A DNA stretch of 64,000 nucleotides. Origin: Halichondria panicea. Lineage: Eukaryota > Porifera > Demospongiae > Suberitida > Halichondriidae. The stretch is taken from NCBI RefSeq assembly GCF_963675165.1, contig NC_087378.1, forward strand, positions 4,645,205 through 4,709,204, given 5' to 3'. Each line of letters begins with the position of its first letter. The first letter of the stretch is position 1. The translations under genes were made by a program, and so were the position numbers. The notes beneath the pieces were generated by a model. The model was not told the DNA's origin. It saw only the letters and a program-made list of their open reading frames with translations, and did not search any database. Shown in pieces: positions 47,604 through 58,277 of this stretch.

Positions 47604-47923
47604 AATGGCTGCCAACAGTCCAAGTCCAAGTATTGTACAAGCTCTAGCTGGTTCTACCAGTCAATCCCAAGCTGCTACTCCTGGGTCTTCACGCTCCCAA
47701 GAAAGAAAAACCCAAAACTCACAGAAGAATCCCGACAGAATTGGCTGAAAATATTGGTTAGATGTCATCAGAAGAAAGTGGTGATGAAGATAAGGTGGTC
47801 CCTTCCTTGGAGAAAGGACTATGTAAATCAGATGTTCAATAAAATCTACAATTACAATTTTGCAAGGAAGAGTGCTAAGGGTAAGAGGCAAATGAAAAAA
47901 AGGACACCTTCTGTGGTTTGATA
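47604..47923 (+). pseudogene. Small mobile-element-associated protein, frameshifted
   Basis: An ORF starts MAANSPSPSIVQALAGSTSQ and stops at TGA. A second frame from 47762 starts MSSEESGDEDKVV and a third from about 47787 reads LPWRKDYVNQMFNKIYNYNF and ARKSAKGKRQMKKR. An acidic start followed by a PWR-x-YV-x-x-MF-x-KI segment and a basic end is a pattern I recall from small proteins of cnidarian and sponge transposons. With two frame changes this is a remnant. Confidence 0.4.
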
Positions 47924-48299
47924 AACCACAAGGACAAAACTGACACTATTTATTCAATTTTGCCCAATCATTATTCATCATCAGTTATTTTGTCACAGTT
48001 AGAACTGAATGAAGTTAAATTATACTGCAATGTGCCATAATTATGTATGAAATTTGATCGGAGTACTGTGGACATATTATGCATGAAATTTGAACATTAA
48101 GCTGAACAGTCTTTTAGTTTGAAACTTGAATGAAACCTGAAACCTGACCTAACAGAATTACCACATTTCTCTATACTATCCTGTACCTGTAAATGTGTAG
48201 GAAATTTGTACATTTCAGGCAGTTGGGCATTCAAACATCACCTGACGTGCCACCCACATTTCAAACAACAATCCTATAGTATGAAATTTTAATTTTCTC

Positions 48300-49067
48300 C
48301 CAGTGCATTGACGTGTGCAAAAAAGAGTTGCTACGACTAGAGTTGCTACGACTGACTCGAATGATTGGAGTGTCTAGAAGTACTCTATACCGGAAGCTTC
48401 AGGATTTTGATATTGACTCGGATTCGTACTCTGATATTGCCCCTTCAGATCTGGATGACCTACTGAAAGAGATTAAAGTTGAACAACCAGTGAAGTAATT
48501 CTGCAAGGTCGCCTTTTACACAACTGCGTCCTCTATTCACAGAATTGATCACTCAAATACAGTAGCTAGGCGCTCTCGGGTGATCAATCGACGAGTGTAT
48601 TCTGTGCCCTATCCCAATGCTGTATGGCATATAGATGGGAATCATAAAATGAGTCCATGCTGGTGTAGATGGTTTTACACGGCTAATTGTGTTCATCAAC
48701 TAATTGTGTTCATCAAGTGCTCTAACAATAACTGTTCGTGCTTGATGCATTTCGAGAAGGGATAAACTACATATGGTACACCAGATTGCGTAAGGTCTGA
48801 TCACGGCGGTGAAAATGTTTTGGTGTGGAGACCATGTTAGAAAGACAGTTATAACTGGACGATCCACCCATAACGAAAGGGATGTGGCTAGTCAAGCACT
48901 TTTATCAAATTATTCTCTGCACTTGAAGCAGATGGTACCAGTGAATGATATGTTCTGTCTTCATTTTGTGTTCTTATCTCCAAGATTTTCAGGGAAGCTG
49001 GAATTGCCACCGACTTTCAAGTGAAGGAAGTATGTCTCCCATGCAACTGTTTGTGGAAGGTCAGAGC
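48300..49067 (+). pseudogene. IS3EU-like integrase, 5' part, interrupted
   Basis: 48313-48498 encodes an HTH (MIGVSRSTLYRKLQDF) and SDIAPSDLDDLLKEIK, as in the N-terminus of integrase-core proteins of the IS3EU type. After a gap and frame changes, 48580-48765 reads RRVYSVPYPNAVWHIDGNHK, with the first catalytic Asp, and LIVFIKCSNNN. Near 48782 comes CVRSDHGGENVLVW with the second Asp, then TGRSTHNER. From 48945 a frame reads MFCLHFVFL-like sequence, SWNCHRLSSEG and MSPMQLFVEGQS, where a 4.76-kb element is inserted. Several frame changes make it a pseudogene. Confidence 0.7.
49059..49067 (+). repeat. 9-bp target-site duplication, left
   Basis: GGTCAGAGC here is repeated at 53824-53832, immediately outside the two TIRs. 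It encodes Gly-Gln-Ser in the interrupted integrase frame. Confidence 0.9.
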
Positions 49068-49099
49068 ATAGATGAAGGAAGAGAAAGGGATTGGAAACG

Positions 49100-50003
49100 A
49101 TGGGCGTGGTTGAATCCAGGCGCGTTACGGTGATGTAATCATTATTTAGGGATACATTGCGCGCGAGATTGGCGCCAATAAGAGAGGCTGCTGTGGCAGT
49201 GAATCAAAGCTTGTCTTCTTCTCATCAAAGGGCTAACATGGTAAGATATCTTGCACAGGTCATATTAAAAGTCATAATAGACAAGCTAAAATAGTCAGAA
49301 TGCTGAGAAGTCTGCTTAGACCTGGTAACTTCTGACAGGAATAATAATACACTGAAATACACTTCCACGATAAGACTGAAGAGTTTTGAGCTCAAAGGAA
49401 TGACTACGGTCTCTATTCACAGAATAATGAAAAGGATTAGAATGAGATACTGCTTTAAGTTCTATACAGTACAACTTCCATATTATAATTAAGTGGTTGT
49501 TTTATAAAAAAAAAATAATGATAATGTAGACATACATTTGTAGTTGGTTCACGATCGGTAAAAGTTATTATCAGAGGACTTATCAAAGGACACAATGTAA
49601 TATTAGAATCACTTGAGGACTTCGTTTGCACTTCCATCTTTGGCACACCAAGCCAGCCGTCTATCTCTTGCAGCTTTTTTCCAATGCTGATATCTTCTTC
49701 CGTGTGGCATTCCTATTAAAAGTAAGTATACATTACGATACAGTAAAGACTATTCTCCCTTGCTATGAATGCCAGAAGGGCTAATAATCGATTAGTGTTA
49801 GAATAGAGGGATTAAAGTGAAAGCATAACGGCCTGTACAGCTTCCTGTGCGTGCAAGACTAGCCATGAGGGTTAGCTATATGACACTGACATGCTAATTG
49901 CGCGCACTGACAAGTGTGATAACACCTATCCAAACTGTCAAGCAATCACTCACCTCTTGTCACTCACCTCACTCACCTCATTACCTGTCAATCACAGTAA
50001 ACC
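49100..50003. other. 5' interior of the MULE-like element; small exon-like sequences
   Basis: 49151-49238 ends at a strong donor (ATG|GTAAGA) and may be a 5' untranslated exon. On the minus strand, 49715-49612 reads MPHGRRYQHWKKAARDRRL and stops after NEVLK; it looks protein-like but is unrecognised. Inverted short repeats CTGACAAGTG and TGACA near 49880-49915 are weak. Confidence 0.35.
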
Positions 50004-50655
50004 ATGGAACCTCCATCTAAGAGAGCAAGAAGAGAGTGTGCAATCTGCCACAAACAATATGCCAAGCTTACAGACCACCTGGCAAGGGTTCACCAGCTGG
50101 ATACGAAAGAAAAGAGAAAACCCTTCATGGATGAGGCAAGACGCCTGACTTAAGATTGATCAGTAAGTAACCTACTACTACCAGCATGCTAATTATACAT
50201 CTTTTCTTTCAGAGAGACTAGGAGTTGAAAAAGCCAGAGAGTTCACTCCGGTAAAGAGGACTGCTTGGGACTGTCCATTCTCGGACTGCAATGCTGTATC
50301 CAACCGATTGGCAGACCATTTGGTGGCCAAGCACAATCTAAAGGGTGGTGTATGGAAACCTTTCCGCCAGAGGCTCCTGAAAATAAGTAGAGAAAATGAC
50401 GAGAACCTCTACCAAGAGGAAGTTGATATGCTGGAAGGTTTAGTGGGGAAGGTGGAGGATTTCCAGGGAGATACCATATCGTTGAACTATTTAAGGCCGG
50501 ACTGCGAGCAACTCATAGAAGAGATGATGTTTCCAGTGCCAGAATGGGCACAAGGAGAGTGTCTGAGGAAGAGGGTGTGTGAGGAAGAGGGTGTGTACAC
50601 AAACATACGAGGAAGCAGAGAGTGTGTTTGTTGGTGCACAGCCAGACCTCAATAG
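50004..50655 (+). pseudogene. Two-finger C2H2 protein of the recombinase-associated type
   Basis: Exon 1 (50004-50153) reads MEPPSKRARRECAICHKQYA and KLTDHLARVH, a C2H2 finger, but ends in TAA six bases before the likely donor (TCA|GTAAGT). Exon 2 starts after TTTCAG at 50212 and reads ERLGVEKAREF-like sequence, then WDCPFSDCNAVSNRLADHLV (AKH), a second finger, and WKPFRQRLLKI, and runs to TAG at 50653. Such paired fingers are N-terminal in tyrosine-recombinase-like proteins of sponges and cnidarians. The matching recombinase-like exons are on the opposite strand at 52573-53450, so the two parts are convergent or one has been inverted. Confidence 0.55.
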
Positions 50656-50769
50656 TCTGATGGAGCAGATGAAGAGAAAAAGTGGCAGAAAGAGAAAGAG
50701 AGACTAAGATTAAACTTACTATACATCACTTTGTCTTTGTCTTTTAATAACTTATTTGGTATTGTCTTA

Positions 50770-52450
50770 AGTCTTAGCCTAGCCAGGAGGGCCGTGACCA
50801 AAGTCACCAAATGTCTCCTGCATATTGTTGAAAAAGAACAAAGTTGTAGCCTAGCCAGGAGGGCTGTGACCTAACCTAGCCTAGCCAGGAGGGCCGTGAC
50901 CTAGCCTAGGGCCGTGACCAAATGTCTCCTGCATATTGTTGAAAAAGAACAAAGTTGTAGCCTAGCCAGGAGGGCCGTGACCAAAAGTCCTAGCCTAGCC
51001 AGGAGGGCTGTGACCAAAAGTCCTAGCCTAGCCAGGAGGGCTGTGACCAAAAGTCCTAGCCTAGCCAGGAGGGCTGTGAGCTGTGACCAAATGTCTCCTG
51101 CATATTGTTGAAAAAGAACAAGCTGACCAAAAGTCCTAGCCTAGCCAGGAGGGCCGTGAGCCATGACCAAATGTCTCCTGCATATTGTTGAAAAAGAACA
51201 AGCCTAGCCAGGAGGGCCATGACCAAAAGTCATAGCCTAGCCAGGAGGGCCGTGACCAAATGTCTCCTGCATATTGTTGAAAAAGAACAAAGTTGTAGCC
51301 TAGCCAGGAGGGCCGTGACCAAAAGTCCTAGCCTAGCCAGGAGGGCTGTGACCAAAAGTCCTAGCCTAGCCAGGAGGGCTGTGAGCTGTGACCAAATGTC
51401 TCCTGCATATTGTTGAAAAAGAACAAGCTGACCAAAAGTCCTCTAGCCAGGAGGGCCGTGAGCCATGACCAAATGTCTCCTGCATATTGTTGAAAAAGAA
51501 CAAGCCTAGCCAGGAGGGCCATGACCAAAAGTCATAGCCTAGCCAGGAGGGCCGTGACCAAATGTCTCCTGCATATTGTTGAAAAAGAACAAAGTTGTAG
51601 CCTAGCCAGGAGGGCAGTGGCCAAAAGTCCTAGCTTAGCCAGGAGGGCTGTGACCAAATGTCTCCTGCATAAAAATTATTGTTGAAAAAGAACAAAGTTG
51701 TAGCCTAGCCAGGAGGGCTGTGACCAAGCCTAGCCAGGAGGGATGTGACCAAAAGTCCTAGCCTAGCCAGGAGGGTCATGACCAAATGTCTCCTGCATAT
51801 TGTTGAAAAAGAACAAAGTCCTACCCTAACCATGAGGGCCAAGCATACTAGCCATGGGGGTGACCAAATGTCTCCTGCATATTGTTGAAAAAGAACAAAG
51901 TTGTAGCCTAGCCAGGAGGGCTGTGACCAAATGTCTCCTGCATATTGTTGAAAAAGAACAAAGTTGTAGCCTAGCCAGGAGGGCTGTGACCAAATGTCTC
52001 CTGCATATTGTTGAAAAAGAACAAAGTCCTACCCTAACCATGAGGGCCAAGCATACTAGCCATGGGGGTGACCAAATGTCTCCTGCATATTGTTGAAAAA
52101 GAACAAAGTTGTAGCCTAGCCAGGAGGGCTGTGACCAAATGTCTCCTGCATATTGTTGAAAAAGAACAAAGTTGTAGCCTAGCCAGGAGGGCTGTGACCA
52201 AATGTCTCCTGCATATTGTTGAAAAAGAACAAAGTCCTACCCTAACCATGAGGGCCAAGCATACTAGCCATGGGGGTGACTAAATGTCTCCTGCATATTG
52301 TTGAAAAAGAACAAAGTTGTAGCCTAGCCAGGAGGGCTGTGACCAGATGTCTCCTGTGTATTAAACAAAGTCCTAGCCTAGCCAGGAGGGACAAGCATAC
52401 TAGCCATGGGCCATGACCAAAATATAATGTCTCCTGCATTATTGTTGACA
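50770..52450. repeat. ~68-bp tandem array with higher-order structure
   Basis: The basic unit is GTAGCCTAGCCAGGAGGGC, TGTGACCAAATGTCTCCTGC, ATATTGTTGAAAAAGAACAA. Short forms lacking the middle part (CCTAGCCAGGAGGGCTGTGA then CCAAAAGT) are mixed in. Blocks are duplicated at a larger scale: 50935-51190 is repeated at about 51240-51505, and 51832-52039 at 52040-52247 (period 208). ORFs on both strands are repeat artefacts. Confidence 0.9.
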
Positions 52451-52572
52451 AAGTTCTCATTCTGATAACAACAAAACAATGTACACACTAAACAAAACAA
52501 AACAATACAAGCTATATAACTAAATAATAAACAAAACTATGTACACACTAAAAGCTAACTTTAGTTCAATGA
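52451..52572. other. AT-rich spacer
   Basis: AAACAAAACAA and ACTATGTACACACTAAA-like repeats; probably 3' flank of the minus-strand gene. Confidence 0.4.
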
Positions 52573-53450
52573 TCACTTTCTCATCTGCCTAATGAGAGTC
52601 TTTACTTTGTCTTGAATTTGCTGCAAGCTTCTTCCGGAGAAGTTGCCCCCTTTCTGGTGTTCTCTCAGGAAAGCGCCTGCTCTGTCCGAGTTTGGTGGTT
52701 TCATATCTTTGCTTGGTTGAAAGTAATCACTTATTAGTCTGTTCTCCGATTCGGTGAAAAACCTCCTCTTTTTTGTTGGTGGTTCCTTTTCAGAGTGAGG
52801 TATAGACCGATACTGCCTGCTCCGTTGTTGCCAGGTGTTGGTAGCTTCCCCTGGCAACATCCACTGAGTGTGTCATGAATTTGGCCACTTAATTGCCTTT
52901 CTTCCACTTCACTGCACACTCTGCCCACTTGTGTTGCTATTGCCTTCCTATTCAGGGTGGGTGTAATCTGCAGCAGTTTGTTGCAAGTGAGAGCAGATTA
53001 AAACAAGTACTAGTTCAACTCTTAAATTAAAACTTACAGCAAACTTCTTTCCAAAGGAGTCCCCCAGCTTTGTCAGTTCTTCTGCCATGTGTGTAACCTT
53101 CCCCCCAGAGGCAGTGGTAATTACCAAGTTTGTATCCTCCCCTTGTGGTGAATGCTCCATGATGATCTCGTATACCTTTGCAGGCATCACAATCCTAGCA
53201 GCTCCATGGGCTGTTACCGTTTTGTGCCCCCACACCGACACCACCCGAAACTTGTTCTTCTCCTCTGCACTTCTCAATTCCCCCATTGTCATGTTTGTCA
53301 CTGCGCTGGAAATTTGTGTATACCAAGTGGTTGGATAGATGCATAATTATTAACATGTAGAAGGCTTACCTTCTGAGTATGACTTCGTCTCCTCCCTTCA
53401 AAACTTCCTCCAGGGTGCCCTCAGCCTGGAGGAAGTTGATGAGGTCTAAA
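52573..53450 (-). pseudogene. Tyrosine-recombinase-like (Crypton/YR-type) catalytic domain, active-site Tyr region lost
   Basis: Reading on the minus strand: 53450-53371 gives LINFLQAEGTLEEVLKGGDE and VILRS (likely first catalytic Arg); 53310-53043 gives AVTNMTMGELRSAEE, FRVVSVWGHKTVTAHG (HKT, likely catalytic Lys) and ITTASGGKVTHM, then donor GTAAGT. After an acceptor (CTGCTGCAG) at about 52972 comes ITPTLNRKAIATQVGRVCSE, then MTHSVD in a neighbouring frame (the His/Ser pair), then LPGEATNTWQQRSRQYRS in another, with KKRRFFTESENR and a TGA at 52573. The order R, K, R, H fits tyrosine recombinases. The YY segment expected right after the MTHS helix is absent and the frame jumps there, so it is probably inactive. 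Family call is from recalled relatives. Confidence 0.55.
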
Positions 53451-53823
53451 GCAAACAAGAAAGGGGAAAGACCATACATTAAAGTAGTGTACATAGAGTC
53501 TATTTCATGAAAGAAGCTAGGCAAGATAGCTTTGAGTAGCCGATTAATATGCAATTTAAAGAAAACTGACCCCACAGCACATACATTTCATGTTCAGACA
53601 ACTTTCCAAGAGTAGCACAACTTTGTACTTGGTATTTTCTTTATGAAGCACATCTCAGTCAATATCTAGCTGTGATTACAGACGAAAATAAGTTTCTTAG
53701 CTTAGCAGCCTAGGCGTAACGCACCTAGACTTCAAAGGGTTTCGCCCACACAACGTACAAAACATAGTAAAACGTGACGTCAAATGACGTGCGTTTCCAA
53801 TCCCTTTCTCTTCCTTCATCTAT

Positions 53824-54032
53824 GGTCAGAGCGCCCGCAGACAATTCAGTCACACAACAGAATCAGATGCTATTTCTAGTGTATTACCATCGAATCCAAC
53901 AACTGTGGAGACACTATCTAACAATACTACAAGGCAACTGTATCAAGGTTGTGTTAAACTAGTTGGACAACATTTACGTAATGGTTGCAATTACTGTAAA
54001 AATGATGTACGAAATGGAAATGTTGTTTTATA
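53824..54032 (+). pseudogene. IS3EU-like integrase, 3' part
   Basis: Begins with the second copy of GGTCAGAGC and continues in the same frame as the left half: GQSARRQFSHTTESDAISS, then TRQLYQGCVKLVGQHLRNG and stops at TAA. Removing the inserted element and one duplication restores continuity of the frame exactly, which confirms the insertion model. Confidence 0.75.
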
Positions 54033-54111
54033 ATTACCATTAACAATTAGGATAATGAACATAATTATACTAATGGCTAATTAACTGCATGATATTCAAA
54101 TAGTTCCAAAC

Positions 54112-55257
54112 CTACCAATGGTTCGGTTCCGGTTCGGTGGTGATAAATGTGAGATAAATATGAAAAACAACAATGATAATCAACACTGAACTGCTCAAAT
54201 AGTTCCAAACCCGTAATATCCCTTGATACAGAAGTTCTGAAATTGTTCGAACTGCCATCTTCCTTGGAAACATCAGTGATACGTCACACGTGGACACAGT
54301 GGGCAAACAGTCAACATCTGTAAATCTGATGGTGGACGTTTTTGGAAATCCTGTTGCAGGAACTCATAACATCCGCTTGAACATCCGCCAAGCGTACTTC
54401 GCCGGTCTGTTTCAGAAAGACCAAAGACCGAAGATGTACTCGTTCCAATTATACATGATGGCTTCTTCGATTGGTGCGATTGTTAGAACACAATAATCTA
54501 TCGATATAAAATCACACAAGAGCAGGTGTCACTTCAAAGTCCTCTGACGCAGCAACACCTGGCTTATCGTGAGTAACTCAAACTGAAGAGTTTCAAAGAG
54601 ACCTTTACGTAGCTGATCAAGCTCTGCGTGTACTTGGACCAAACACAATGAACCAAACACAATGAGTGATATCTTCCTTGTCTTCCAAATTGATCCGAAA
54701 AACTGGTTTGCTATATCCACATTGAAACCTAAAACTAAAGTCATCACTTCCCACGAGTGACTGCAGCTCTTCCGTACATTTCGCAGACTGTACCTATGGA
54801 AAAAACATTTTAAGGGTGACTGACCATCAGCAACATTTTTTAAGTCATTCTATTACTGTCTTCCAGGCTGCACACACGACCGTACGCAATGTAATCAGCA
54901 CATCACCAGTCTGAACAATGCCGATATAGAAAAACGTGTTGTCAGAAACAGCCTTGATGTTATGTCTGGGTACGACATGGCCACTGAACAGTGAGGTGTA
55001 AAAACTCCCTCCGGGGCCCTCCCTCATCTGACCTCCTAAGAATCTAAGCTGCTTCTAGAGAACTGACAAAGAGCGTCCGAAAACAAGTTGGATCGTCGCA
55101 CATGGATTCGTTGCACATCTTCAACATCAACTGACAGTATCGCTCGGCATTGATGTTGGAGTTTCATTACATCTTTGTTGAACACATTATTATAATTATG
55201 CAGATGAATAAGTGAAGTGCTAAAATACTTTGTCCGCCCACGTGGGCTGTTGCACAC
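54112..55257 (-). pseudogene. HECT ubiquitin-ligase domain, frameshifted
   Basis: On the minus strand in order: RIHVRRSNLFSDALCQFSR (55130-55080, start of the HECT N-lobe), then a stop and frame change near 55045; EGPGGSFYTSLFSGHVVPRH (from 55023); FRFQCGYSKPVFRINLEDKE near 54720; a frame change near 54650; MYNWNEYIF near 54460; then TGFPKTSTIRFTDVDCLPT and VSTCDVSLMFP at about 54350-54255. LPT-x-STCD-x-x-L is the HECT active-site Cys motif. The layout is that of a G2E3-like HECT common in sponges. An upstream exon may lie at 55640-55480 (Ser/Thr/Gly-rich). At least four disruptions mark it as a pseudogene. Confidence 0.7.
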
Positions 55258-56739
55258 ATGTACCTCTTTGTACTATGTACAGTGCAGCACCGATTAGTAG
55301 TGCAAAAACTTAGACCATAATGCATAATGCTTACTATAATTGTACTAACCTTCCTTTCCCCGTTACTGATATCGCTGGTAGTTCTGATTAACTATCCTCG
55401 CCTGAGTTGTCTGGCGTTTCTATCAGGTCAACAAATTCCATAAAGAGTATTCATCACTGAAAATTCAATGGACAGCACACACACACACACACCCGTCACG
55501 CTGAGCCTGACTGCTGCAGTCACTTGTGGAGTGCCTACCAGGCACTTCACCACCACCGGAAGTGGGCACCGTACTCTTAACACCCGACACTTCACCATCA
55601 GTCACTTCAGTACTCATTTCACCACCACTATCCGACTCAGCCTAACAAAAACAAAACGATTACACGTAATAATGAGTCTGATAGTTGTAAGTTTCAAAAC
55701 TTACGTACACGTACATAAATTACATACACATACCCCAAGCATGCACACACCCCAAGCCAGGCTCACAACATTTTTAGAGTTGCAGAATAAATATCAAGTT
55801 AGCGCTAAGATGCGCTGGCACTTAAGGTATTACGCCATAATAATGAATTATTATGGCGTATTGTATCAAAGATGACGGTAACCACCCCACACTCGTACCT
55901 ATACACGACACTTAAAAAAAATTTGTTTAGTTAGGAAACTGTAACGAAGAGGTACCCAAAATAGCGAAACAGTTTTGTGAAGAACTGATGATTTCGGTGA
56001 AAGTTAGTGGGTACCCAGTCTCAAGAAAGTACGAAGCCAAGCACTCGAGCATCTACGAGTACAGCATCCACAAAGGAGGATAGAAATTAATAGCTATGAA
56101 AGCGGTGCTGCACGAGATCAGACAGGAGATGGACAAAACAGGGTTACTCACCGCAAACGTACCCCCCCCCCCCCCTGATGAAGCTGATCAACCATTACAC
56201 ACGCTAGTTGACAGACACAATATTTACGTTGAGTTTATATCCAAGGAATGACAGAAATGGCCAAATGTGCAGATTGCTAGCAAACCATGCATGGAAATAC
56301 TCTCATCGTTACTATAATATATACCTGGCAAAAGTATTGCATTTCAATGCGAAAAAGAAGGTTCAGGGATCGAGGAAACAAACCTGGAGCAAAACTAGCT
56401 TGGACATTGGACGCAGACAATCACTGCTAAGTCAAGCACCGAGAACCCTTACAAAGAAAACTCCCACGAAGAGAACGAGGAAGGGCATTAAGAAGCTGCA
56501 TTGTATGATTATAAGAGGGCAAATTATTGTTTTTCTTGTTCTCTCACTGCTGAAAACATTCATTCCAAGTAAGAAGCACTTTCTAAAAAACATGATATAA
56601 AAGTTGTTGTAAATCACGATTGGTGTCCTTGATCACTCTGAAATCATTTGCATAACATGAGAGTACTACAATAATATAACTCACTGGTTAGCAATCCTAC
56701 ACGAAAATTATTCTTTAATTTAGAATTATCTGCTATAAC
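55258..56739. other. No firm gene; palindrome and short ORFs
   Basis: 55831-55860 is a hairpin with 14-bp perfect arms (TACGCCATAATAAT). On the plus strand 55945-56084 reads EEVPKIAKQFCEELMISVKV and SRKYEAKHSSIYEYSIHKGG before TAG; it looks like a protein fragment but is unrecognised. An ORF from 56208 is basic and unrecognised; TGTTCTCTCACTGCTGAAAA within it is shared with 47180. A run of C lies at 56162-56176. Confidence 0.35.
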
Positions 56740-57305
56740 GTACAAAGATTTAAAGGCGTGGCTTCCAGTAAGCAGCCATTTTGCGAACATTTAGAGGCCA
56801 ATCCACAAAATATAAGTGCCTCGAAAATTTCACGCTAGTTATATACAATATTACTACAGTAGAACTTCGGTAATCTGGACCTCTTTAGTCCGAAACCTCG
56901 CAAATCCGGACAAAACGGCAAACTGAAAAAGAGGAGGGGCTGTCAGTATAGAATAGACTATTGCGCATGCGCAATCTAACTAAAGCAACAATAATTTTAT
57001 TAGTAAACTGTTCAAACAATGGCCACTGCAAAGAAAACGAAGAGCTCACAAGACTCAAATGTATTGGAGAGGAAGTTGAGATAAAAGACTTTCTAGCCAG
57101 CAGCCTCCCTTCTGACCTCATTAATATTGTACAAAAGTGTCTTCGTTAATGACATTCATAATCAATTAATTAGAATTACATGCTATAACTTGCAAATATT
57201 TACGTGGATTCCGGTAAGCAGTCATTCCGCGAACAGAAATGCTTTTAGAGGCCATTCCATTCCACGAAATATAAGTACCTCGAAAATTTCGCGCTATACA
57301 GTATG
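56740..57305. mobile_element. Two MITE remnants around a pogo/Tigger-like remnant
   Basis: 56745-56835 and 57190-57305 share TAAGCAG, AGAGGCCA, AAATATAAGT(G/A)CCTCG and AAAATTTC(A/G)CGCTA, a known style of sponge MITE end. Between them, CAGTAGAACTTCGGTAATCT at 56859 is a pogo/Tigger-type terminus, and 57019 starts MATAKKTKSSQDSN, like the first residues of a CENP-B/pogo HTH protein, stopping soon after. Internal deletion has removed the rest. Confidence 0.5.
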
Positions 57306-57835
57306 CTGTAATAAGCATGTGGGCGGTGGTTGTGACGTCAGCATTATTATAAGAGTTTTTCCGTGCGTGAAGAATCTCACACACGGACCAACCCTTTGAT
57401 AAGTAGCTTACCAGTTCCTCTCTGAAGGCGTAGTCTCCAGTCTAGTCTAGAAGGACGCACATAATGAAAAGTACTTGAGATTGTCTCCCAGACCTAGTAT
57501 TAATTCAACTTTTTTCTAGCACTAAATTCTACCAGCTGATGTATGACTAATTTTCTTTGGCTTGGGGTGATACCACATGATTTACCAACAAGCATACTGA
57601 AGGTCACAGATGACAACATGGGATGGACTATGTCCGTACGTCCATCATATCATATCAGTGGACAGAACAAGGTACATGTACGTATAAATCGTTTAGGCTG
57701 ATCTAAGCACAAGCTTTCAACCAGTAATTCCAACAAAGAAATTAGGTCGCCCTCTGTAACTTTGCTAATAGCTGCTAAGTGGCTAACATGTATAAAATGT
57801 GGCAGAATTTATCAAGCTATGAATATTCTTACCTT
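57306..57835. other. No gene seen
   Basis: Short ORFs only; no repeats identified. Confidence 0.4.
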
Positions 57836-58105
57836 TAGGCCACTCCAAGTGATACTCTGGTTTCTGGTCCACCGCCCGCATCAGATTTTATTCTTGGATT
57901 TTTATCTCATTATTGGATTTCTATCTCATTATTTCTACTACGCATGCGCAGAATGGTCCATGCGGTACAAAATAGTGTGATAATGATATTCATTTGCAAA
58001 ATAATGAGGTGAAATTGATAATGACATAATGAGAAAAGCCGCCCGCCCGCATGCAATTAGAAAAACTTCAGGACCAGAAACCAGAGTGTCACTTGGAGTG
58101 GCCTT
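57836..58105. mobile_element. ~270-bp MITE upstream of the phosphatase gene
   Basis: AGGCCACTCCAAGTGA, CTCTGGTTTCTGGTCC on the left pairs with GGACCAGAAACCAGAG and TCACTTGGAGTGGCCT on the right. No coding sequence. Confidence 0.85.
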
Positions 58106-58277
58106 AGGCGGGTTGAATCATGCCCAAGCATGTTTTAAAGTTATAAAGCCATCTTACCCGGTAGAAGTCTAGAACAGAGCTAAAAGAAAGCTGCATACAC
58201 AAAGTATATTATTGCCTCAAGGAATCGTTCAACAGCACTATCTGACTGCATTATATCAAAAGTTTATGATAGAGATA

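Larger units (their letters stand above)
49068..53823. mobile_element. 4,756-bp MULE-like element with 32-bp TIRs and 9-bp TSD
   Basis: The left TIR (49068-49099) starts ATAGATGAAGGAAG and ends GGGATTGGAAACG; it is matched perfectly, inverted, at 53792-53823. GGTCAGAGC flanks both ends. TIRs with a 9-bp duplication are typical of Mutator-like elements. Subterminal similarity continues inward (GGGCG and a GCGTTACG motif on both sides). It carries two-finger C2H2 coding sequence on the plus strand, a tandem array, and tyrosine-recombinase-like exons on the minus strand, but no MULE transposase. It may be a Pack-MULE-like carrier mobilised in trans, or a chimeric autonomous element. Confidence 0.85.

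Noticed and set aside
51826..52258. Repeated Leu/Cys-rich proteins on both strands
   Set aside because: Products of the 68-bp tandem array, open in sense and antisense alike.
50770..52450. CRISPR-like array
   Set aside because: The units are contiguous tandem repeats with no unique spacers, inside a eukaryotic transposon.
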